This document shows positions 56,009 to 64,000 of a stretch of 64,000 bases of DNA, piece after piece. A model generated the notes under the pieces. It was given only the letters and a program-made list of their open reading frames with translations, was not told the origin of the DNA and did no database searches. The stretch comes from Lyophyllum atratum (taxonomy: Eukaryota; Basidiomycota; Agaricomycetes; Agaricales; Lyophyllaceae): the NCBI GenBank assembly GCA_014905825.1, contig JACGCN010000002.1, positions 806,001-870,000 of the forward strand, read 5' to 3'. The position numbers were made by a program, and so were the translations under genes. Position 1 is the stretch's first letter; each line of letters begins with the position of its first letter.

Positions 56009-57084
56009 CTAGGTTCGTAAGATACCTTCCAAAACCTGCATAACTCGTTGCTGACGCTGTTGCATCGAGGTCAGTTGATCATCATCAAACGAGTAACGAT
56101 GGGAGGACAAAGACGCCACCTCTCGGTCCGCCGGTTTGACGGTTGGGAACATGGTCGGCACGTTGTGTCGAGCCAGCGTCGTTTGCTGTTTAGATATTAG
56201 CCCGTCCCACGCGACAAGGACTCGGTCGCGATCGAACTTCTCGAGCTCCTTCTTGAGTCCACCTTGTAACATCTGTGTCGCGTAAAAACAAGTCCTGAGA
56301 GTTCACTAGAGCAGATACGAACATCAGCTTCATGTTTCGATAAGCCGGAATCCCCTATCATGCTTGCTCTAAACGAATATCAGCAAGATAGATTTGAACA
56401 TTGTCGTGGAACGCACTTTGTTTTAGCGACTTTGACCTTTTCCTCGTACCGTCTATGGATGTCGCGCCGCTCTTCCCACAGTTGCCTTTCCAAGTCCTCT
56501 TGTTCTTTCTTCACCTGGTATGCCGTAAGGTTACTGATCGTACAGCCCTATCGTATTCATTTCAAAAACCCAAACGTACATGTGTGATGGCCGCGACGAA
56601 TCCAGGAACATCGGCAAGCTGTGCGAGGTGGGGGAGAGCCTGTTGGAATGTAAAAGTTCTCGGATCCTGGACCTTCTTTGGCGGCGACGGTGCAACAGTC
56701 TGAGGCGGGACAAGCTCCAATGGAACCGGCGTTATCGAACGGCCGTTATCGTGATCGGAGGCGTGTTCACGTAGGGTCGTGTTTGCTGAGGGTCGCCATG
56801 ACGGAGACGACTGCAATTGAGACAACAGGGCTGCGACCGACGCGGAAGAAGCGGATGTGCTGGAGGCCTGTGAGGTGGATGCTGGCGCTGGTTGTTCGTC
56901 GAAGCCCGCCGAGGAAGTCTGAGGTTCCGTGGCCACTGGGGCGACTGCCTCTTGCCATGCTTGGGAAACACGTAGCTGGTCAAGAAGTGCTTTCACGCCA
57001 GCAGGGTCCTGGTATCGGTCAGCACGCGTGAATGGCTCGCCATACTGACTTGAGCAGAATCACGTTTATGTTTGTGAAGTTCAT
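56009..57084 (-). CDS. Predicted coiled-coil protein of unknown function
   Basis: Start MNFTNINVILLKS at 57084, then a GTATGG intron, and DPAGVKALLDQLRVSQAWQE. A Ser/Ala/Pro-rich stretch follows, then VAALLSQLQSSPSWRPS, which repeats the earlier LLDQLRVSQAW pattern, and PRTFTFQQALPHLAQLADVP. The next exon is a charged helix (VKKEQEDLERQLWEERRDIH, RRYEEKVKVAKTK), likely a coiled coil. The last exon is MLQGGLKKELEKFDRDRVLV, AWDGLISKQQ ... and ends at 56009. All five exons keep frame with GT-AG introns. I recognise no named domain. Two short 'LL..L..S.SW' motifs spaced by a disordered linker may be peptide-binding motifs; that is inference. Confidence 0.65.
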
Positions 57085-60000
57085 GGCAAATTCTAGAGAT
57101 GAACGGAAGAGGTCAAGAAGATTTCCCACGTGTTTCGAGTCCGACTGCCGACACGTTTGCTCAACGTTTGCTGACCGCGCTCTCGTCCATGACTGCTTTT
57201 CATTTTCGCCATCGACTACAATACGAGGGAGCCTTTAATAGTAAGATCTAATGTCATTCTTTATTGGTATCATCATGAGCACGTTGCGCAAAACCGCATG
57301 GAGCATCCAGCTCTGTTAACACCCGACGTCATCGCATGCTCCGCCACTGGCCCCTAAACGAGTTTCTGCGAGGTCGCCTCTCGTCGCCCTACTAGAGCTC
57401 CCATGAAGACCGCAGACGTGCATGTGATTCAGAGAACAACAGAGAGAGTTTAAGTTGAGCAATGAATTGCAGACACCGACAGATTACGCCTGGCGCATCA
57501 GACAAGGCGCACGATCCCGTCCCTGGCGCGCTGATGGCAATGACCTTGATCGTAAATGATTATTGCTGCGAGGTCAACGTTTTTTCAGGTAATCAACCAG
57601 GATTTGGCATCTAAATTTCGACCGCGCATGGAAGTGCCCCCCCTTTCAAAACAAATGCGGGAGAATATACTGCAAATTGGATTTTCTTCCGTGCTAAACC
57701 GCTGGTCCGGCGGTATCAGGTGTAAAACGTGCGCGGTGAGATCTGGAATTTTGGGTCCGCCTTTGTCCATTCAATTTCAAATTTTCTCCACGTTTTTGAC
57801 TAGGGGTCGGAAAAATGCAGATCCAAGACTCCTAAGGTAGCCTAAGGTTCTAGATCGCTTGTCTTCGCTTGTGGGCGGGAAGATGCGGCAATATGCTGCG
57901 AGTTATGGAGGATCCCGACGTTAACCTGATTTGGCAGAGTCATGACTCGACGCCACACATTCTTTCATGCACCGACCAATCCAGGCAAAATGCGATTTCA
58001 AATACGGGACCGCCTCATGTCCCGCTCAGACTTGGCAGCCACGTCGCACGGAGATCGGCAGGAGTTGCACCAGTCCAGAAGTTATCAAGCTGGCTAACCC
58101 CTGCTAAACCCGAGTGAATATTCTTGTCAACCTATCTAGTCCAGTTCATTGGCATCCATAGACCAGCTGCATGCTTTATCAGTGACTCGCCCACTCCTTT
58201 CCCGGAAGATCAGAAGGCGCACGCGAACAGGCATGCCACGCATTTGTTCGGAGGCCAGGCACCATGCCTCGGAGCTATCACTTCGTCTAAGTCTCGGAAC
58301 GGAGTAGGTACCCCTCACGCCCCTGTGGACGTTTCAAACAGACACGGAACGGAGTGCTGCGTTCAACGTGGACAAGTGACAGCAAGCTCCTGAATCCCGA
58401 AGGCTTCAGAGGAGTCCAGAGGCTTGTCAGCTGGATTCGGGCCAGCCGCTTATACCACTCAGACCTTGGAGCATGTGTCGTACAGGTGCTCAAGATTCAA
58501 ATTCAAACGCTGATTCAGGAAATCCAAGGATCCTTTCGGCCGAGGGACGATCATATTTACCACCTCAGGTCCTTACCCATGGGCACTCTTTCATCTACCC
58601 AGCACTAGAGGAAACGGACGGCCTTCCAGACTGTATCAAGGGTATCTCAATAAGGTTCCCGGCCTCGGATGTTGCACTGGATATAGTACTGAGGTTGTGT
58701 CAGTATTCTCGTGGCCTGCCGCCAACGGAAATTCCCTCCATACATTTCGATCATTATATGTGGCGGAACACAAGCGGAACAACGCTTCAGGTACTGCACA
58801 CCCGGACTCGGTCTCGGCGTTCGCGCCCGAAGCTGTGCAGTTTTTCCTTAGATAGGCCTCTTTGTAAGTCTCGTCCTTAAGTGTTATGTTCCTGCCGAGG
58901 TCTGTCTACCTCATTCCGTAGCTGCGTGTCATTCAACGCGGACAAGAAACCTCTCTTCGAAACGAGTTCCAGAACCTGGCTGATGCGCATCTGTGTTCAG
59001 GTTCGTCGGTTTTCAGACGATTCACCATTAGCTCGCCGGTGAGTACAAGGATAGACAAGAATCTACAAGAAACGTCGAATTTACAGTGAAGGGGATAAAT
59101 TGACATATAATGGGTCCGTGGCAATAGATGGACCTGAAGGGACACGGTGACGGGCAGCGGCGGTCCCCGCAAGGGATAGTCTATTTTCTTTCAACGGATT
59201 TGGTGCTGCGCCCTAAGCCAGTGCCCCGTGATGACGAATCAACAGTCGTGAACTTGAATGCCCTCACTAAAACACGAAAATAGTCTGCGAAGTTGTCCAG
59301 AGAGGTCAGCTGAGCTGTATGAGATACGCAGCCACATGAAGCGGCGTATCTGATCATCGCTCATGACACCTCAAATTCCACTGCCAGTACTACCACATAG
59401 ATACATTGGAGCCTTCAAGTCTGCATCGTAGACTCGTAGTGGAAGTACTGTGACCGTATCTGAAATGACGGGATCCTTCCATGTCTTCATGTCTACAATG
59501 AATGATCTACCGGACCGCAAACCGACGTCGCGCATCTTTCGCTTCTCTGAGGAACTGTATGATGTTCTGAAGGACATGCTAGATGTCAAAAAAAGGATAA
59601 GAAGCTGTAGATGCATAGCAACACTGACCAACATCGAGCTATCCCCGCATTTTGAGCTGCGATATGCGAGGAGTCCGCCACATCAAGGCTCCTAAGCCGC
59701 TCCTGCTCCCCAGGCTACATGGCCCACGGTACCTTGGCCTTAGATCTGGCGGCGAGGGCTGTGTAGATAGCCTTTTGGGTGGTGGTGCTAGTGGAGCTGA
59801 AGAACGTGCCACAAAGCCGGATGCACTTTCTGGCGGTCATACACTTGGGGATGATACCTGTAGTTGGATGAAAATGAGGATGTGGATGCGGGCAGTGGAA
59901 GAGGTTTGCTCTAGGTATCACAGAAGATCCGCCGTATATGACAGATTCGTGATGAGGGGGGGATGGGAAGGCGGTTCCGGCTCAGAAGAGACTTCGGAAG

Positions 60001-61720
60001 ATGGAATCACGGGATCGTTACACAGATGAATACTCATACTGGGATCGTTCCCCTAGAGTATTGGATGGATGATTGGGGCAGAAGATGGGAGTCTACAACG
60101 GGTTTTGGGGTCAGATGTAGAAGCAGTGGTCGATGTGACAAAACCTTCGAGATCTTCTTGACGATTCTAGCGTATGTCAGAAACATATATTGTTCCCAAG
60201 AAGACGTGAATGGAAGGACTTGACAAGTTCTGCGGAATTGTCCTGGAAGTCATGCCAACGAGTCAGCAAGTTAATAGACGTATTTAATCTGAGCGCCACT
60301 CACTGATACAATGCAGTGCCTTCATTATGAAGATCCGGGGGCATTCTTCAGAGCCTTGTAAGTCTTCAAGTTCCGTAACGTTCGACCCGAAGACGAGCTC
60401 GCGATTCCTGCGGCATGACATGCAATGGCTGAATCCCATTGACCGTGATGACAAGTCATCATGAGGACGCCGGTGCCAATCATGGTCAGGCTTTCTTCGC
60501 GTCTTGCGAAGTCCATTCTGACATGGTGGGTTGAGTGCTGTATGTCATACTCCCATTAGGAGACACGATTCGGCCGGAAGGGTGGACCCGAGATATCGAC
60601 GCCCCAGGTGAGAGGGGGGGTTCGTCGAACTCCGGCGAAACGAAGTGCGTATCATACATGTTATATCGGAGCCAGAATAGCCTCCGTCCACCTTCGGTCT
60701 GTAGGGATCTGCTAATTTTACCCAGAGGCATGTAAACGGAGATAAAGCATGCCGGCAAATTGAATCATGTCAGGTTTCGTGGCCAGGTTTGAACCGATAG
60801 GGAGGTTATCGGGTGCCAGACAGAGTATGAAAGCTCGACGAAGACCTAAATCAGGTCATGACGTGAGATGGGAACTGTCAAGGATGGGAAAGATAGAGCA
60901 AATGCAGCTGGGTGACTACCTCGCGAGGAGGTAGTAAGGAGACTATCACCTGTCAAGATGGACGGGATCTATAAAATGTGTATGCTGAGTCTAAAGTTTT
61001 TACATTGAAGGCCGGGCGCGTGGCGGGGATGAGTACGAGAAATGTCGTTCAGCGCACTCGCGGAGGCTGAGGCGGTTAGGGAATTCCGATGCTAATGGAT
61101 GATCAGAGGCCTGATCTGCAGAGAAAGCTGTGGCTGAACTTGCGATCGACAAGGTCAGATCACTGAATCAAAGTTTGCGGGAGAGGAAATGAGGAGGGCC
61201 AAAGTCACATGAAGAATGCATCCGAATCAAGGACTCGGTGGCGGCCGGTCCGCCTTTGGCAGGGTGGAACGGTGTTGCCCCAGATTGGAGTGGAACGTTG
61301 GCTCAAAGTGACTTGCACGAGGCACCGCAAGGTGGTCGGCTCATATATTGAATATTGGAAACGGCCCTTTATATGGGTGACGTGGTGGAGAAACTAATAA
61401 CTTGCGGCGGTCGCTGGTAACGGTGCGGAGACCGTCGTGCAACGGAGGTGGATTATGCGTCTGTACCGGGTTTGACATCGGTGTAGCAAAAAAAAAAGTC
61501 GGCAGTCCAGCCCAAACAGGGGCTACATCTAGTACATGAGGCGGATTGCCCTTGTGGGAAAGGGTCGTGATGGGCAACCGACAGCCGAGCTATTCCCACC
61601 ACAGTTCCATCTCTCTTCTTCCTCGCCTCCACTTCCCGCTGTTCCCCCCATTCTCCTTCCTCCCTTCCCGTTCCTCCATCTTCCCTTGCTCCTCTTTCTT
61701 TCTCCCTACTGCCGCTAGCG
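57085..61720. other. 4.6-kb stretch without a secure gene
   Basis: No frame set here can be assembled into a recognisable gene. Open stretches worth naming are 57556-57840 (+), 58473-58880 (+, IPSIHFDHYMWRNTSGTT), 59450-59695 (+, RIFRFSEELYDVLKDMLDVK), 59371-59634 (-) and 60486-60758 (-). Some look like protein but are short, without partners or an ATG in a good place. They may be relics of genes or unresolved small exons. The last 120 bases (61600-61720) are a C/T-rich tract typical of a fungal promoter and leader for the RGS gene. I found no inverted-repeat element by eye. Confidence 0.4.
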
Positions 61721-63881
61721 ATGCCCTCGCAAGCAGACCACGATGCACAGGCCACTTCGTCACATATGATGAAGACCACAAAACGCGGGAGACCTTTCTT
61801 GAAGGCGAGTTCTTGAGTGATCAACAAACCATCCTCTTAGTTCCTAACCAGTGCCCTACAGGACACCCTGGACCTCTTCGCGACTCTCATTGTATCACTT
61901 CAACTAGGACCTCATAAGCAGTTCTTCAGGACCTTCCCTAATTCCTTCTCAACGTTCGTCTTTTCTGCTCTCTTTCTCTAAGCCGGCGTTCACTAAGCCA
62001 CTTTCCAACAGCGATGAGGCCGCACAAAACTTAGCGTCTCTCAAGTTCTCGCAATCAAATCGTGGGCCGGATCCCAGAGAACCCTCACGAGTGGTGACGA
62101 CAACGACAACGACGACCTTCTCCATGACCCGTGACATGGCAAAGGCCATGAGCCAACACTTCATGGACGCACGCTTGATCGAGAATGCCACCGACCCCTC
62201 CTCGAATCTCTTCAAGGACCGGGGTGTTTATGTCTTGACTCCAAAGGGTCTTCATGTCTTGGAACGTTTTATCAGCAAGAACGGCATCAACGCAGATCAT
62301 CTGCAGCAAGTCTTCGTCACTCAGCCAATATGTATCAAGCTACTTCATCTGGAGCGTCGATCTGCAGATGACGAGATCATCGTCTCCCAGTCGGTCATCA
62401 CCGCCCTCTTCCGTCGCTTCGTTGGACGCCAGGCCAACTACACTCCCCAGCAAAACAGCACCACTCTCGATCAGTTCCAGCGATACAACGAGCGCTCGAA
62501 AGGTGTTGCTCTCATGGATGTCACTGAGAGGGCGCAGCCCCTCTTGGGCAAGGCACAGCAGAATCACAAGCACTGCTTCGCTGCTGTGACTGCGTTAGAG
62601 TGGCTCTGCGATTTCACGTCGGTTGTGGGTCGGGAGGAGGCCGCGGAGATGGCGGCGCAGTTTGTTCGCTTTGGCCTCATTACTTTGGTGAGCGACAAGA
62701 GGAAGAATAACGACTCGGCGATTATCTTCACCGTGCGCGGTTCCGCACCAGGCGGCAACTCGGTCGTTAGCGTATGTCCCTCCTCCTCTCCTATTTTCAT
62801 ATTTTGACCAGACGTTTTGACACAGCAACACGGCGAATTCCGTTGCACCGCAAAGGCTATCTACAAGATCACAGACGAAGGCCGTCGTCTAGCTCATTGG
62901 GGTGACTCCCGAGGCCATGATTCGCCCAATGCATCCTCTTCCAACCTCGCGACAGAGCGCTCCTCAGTGGACAACTCGGCGGAGGATGTCGGGGACAAGA
63001 AACCCCAAACCCCCGACGCCAAAATCCACCGTCGGATCTCCATGGCGGAGAAGCTAAATGCTAACTACGAGGCGGGCGACAAGAAGAACAAGGAGAGCAA
63101 TACTGACCGTTTGCGGTACATTTTGGAGGAGCCGGCGTTGCGTTCTCTGTTCCGCGAGTTCCTGCGGGGCAATTTCTGCGAGGAGAACCTATCATTTTGG
63201 CTCGATGTGCAAGACTTCAAAAGGAAGTTCAACATCACCTCGAGCGCGATAGCAATCACCCCTGCGCCCAGGCCTGGGCCTCGCAACACGCCTGGTCAGG
63301 CAGCGATGGAGAAGCACCACGAATCCCTTATCAATACCGCCTTCGTCATATACAACACGTATTTGGCACCGTCAAGTCAATGCGAACTCAACATTGACCA
63401 TGGACTACGGAATGATTTGGCAAAGTATCTCGAGGAGGTGGTGACGAATCTGACAGGCAAGGCGTTCCAAGGTCGTGTGGAACCAGAGCAGGCGAATGCG
63501 TTCAACGCCACGCAGCTGCAGACCATGATCAAGCTGTACGAGCGGATCCAGATCCATGTCTTCCGTCTGATGGCTACGGATTCCGTTCCGAAGGTTCGTC
63601 TTTCTCCTGACTCAAGTTCTGTGTGCATCATCTGAGACGTCATCCTTTAGTTTATCAAGACGACGAAGTTCCTAGCCCTGCGGAACTGGGTCGAAGATTT
63701 CGATCCGACGGAGAACGACATCCACTTGCTCGCGTCGGGCCCCTCCGCACCGCCGGGTCTGAGCCCAGCTGAAGAGACTGGCGGCGCGTACATCACCATC
63801 TCACAGCAAGCGTCTGAACGGGAACACCGCCAGGTGCAGGCGTCGATGGCGGCGCCAGGCTCAGTACCAGCGTCGCCGTAA
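61721..63881 (+). CDS. DEP-RGS regulator of G-protein signalling (FlbA/Sst2/Thn1-like)
   Basis: GTPase-activating protein for heterotrimeric G-alpha subunits; in filamentous fungi members control sporulation, hyphal form and mating signalling. ATG 61721 begins MPSQADHDAQATSSH; exon 1 ends at ...KTTKRGRPFLK before a GC-AG intron (GCGAGT...CTACAG). Two DEP domains follow: DMAKAMSQHFMDARLIENAT with KDRGVYVLTPKGLHVLERFI, and HKHCFAAVTALEWLCDFTSV with AAEMAAQFVRFGLITLVSDK. The RGS box starts RLRYILEEPALRSLFREFLR, GNFCEENLSFWLDVQDFKRK, contains an insert (ITPAPRPGPRNTP), and continues INTAFVIYNTYLAPSSQCEL, LAKYLEEVV, MIKLYERIQIHVFRLMATDS and KFLALRNWVEDFD. TAA at 63879. All exons keep frame. Confidence 0.93.
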
Positions 63882-64000
63882 ACCTTGACCCCGTTTTGCA
63901 TCTTGGCTCGTCTCACATGGCTGTACGGACTCTCTCGTGACACTGGTTTCAAGCATCTGCGCATATTGACATCGATCTCCAGTATTACACCAACGCTCAC

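Overview
The window reads as nuclear DNA of a basidiomycete fungus, most likely an Agaricomycete. Genes are dense and lie on both strands. They are cut by many introns of about 45-70 bases with GTGAGT-like donors, CTRAY-like branch sites and AG acceptors. The gene families fit this: a seven-helix receptor-like protein of a basidiomycete type, a NACHT-TPR NLR-like protein, a DEP-RGS protein, a Bem1-type scaffold and a GH79 glycosidase. There are no operons, rRNA or CRISPR, and I saw no tRNA.

Layout. 1-3164: unrecognised gene (-), cut by the window edge. 3974-7501: EF-hand MscS channel (+). 8669-10350: seven-helix membrane protein (+). 10835-11524: mitochondrial bL12 (+). 11734-14706: CCR4-NOT subunit NOT3/5 (-). 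14930-15509: small unknown gene (+). 16001-18147: Bem1/Scd2-like SH3-SH3-PX-PB1 scaffold (+). 18558-20209: RBR ubiquitin ligase (-). 20983-21632: complex I NDUFA12 (+). 21677-23277: L-2-hydroxyglutarate dehydrogenase (-). 23483-24729: Cns1/TTC4 cochaperone (+). 25894-26609: eS7 (+). 26989-28397: Rab GTPase with a long insert (+). 29310-30522: dead DEAD-box helicase (-). 31091-34674: NACHT-TPR protein (+). 35035-35942: AMMECR1 (+). 36065-38141: PPR protein (-). 38523-40034: uL3 (-). 40379-41394: RG-rich leucine-rich-repeat protein (-). 42059-43619: dienelactone-hydrolase-like protein with a SnoaL-like tail (+). 43792-49024: GH79 gene (-), broken by a transposon. 49385-51111: bystin (-). 51339-52918: UDP-glucuronate decarboxylase (+). 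53504-55437: alpha/beta hydrolase (-). 56009-57084: coiled-coil protein (-). 57085-61720: no secure gene. 61721-63881: DEP-RGS regulator (+).

Most genes are core housekeeping: ribosome and ribosome assembly, respiration, mRNA decay, chaperone action, polarity and G-protein signalling. The accessory part is 28.4-34.7 kb (helicase pseudogene, NLR-like gene) and 43.8-49 kb. In the second block a 3,394-bp element with long terminal inverted repeats and a 6-bp target duplication (GAAATG) sits in the GH79 gene. It carries an array of about nine 160-bp units, each built like a 34-codon exon plus a 59-base spliceosomal intron. It has itself been hit by a 606-bp hAT-type MITE with a perfect 8-bp target duplication.

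At least eight otherwise well-conserved genes show one-base frame breaks, mostly in short homopolymers. Some of these genes are essential, so uncorrected assembly indels are more likely than decay. Exon coordinates below come from reading splice signals and conserved frames by eye; domain and family names come from recognition, not from a search.
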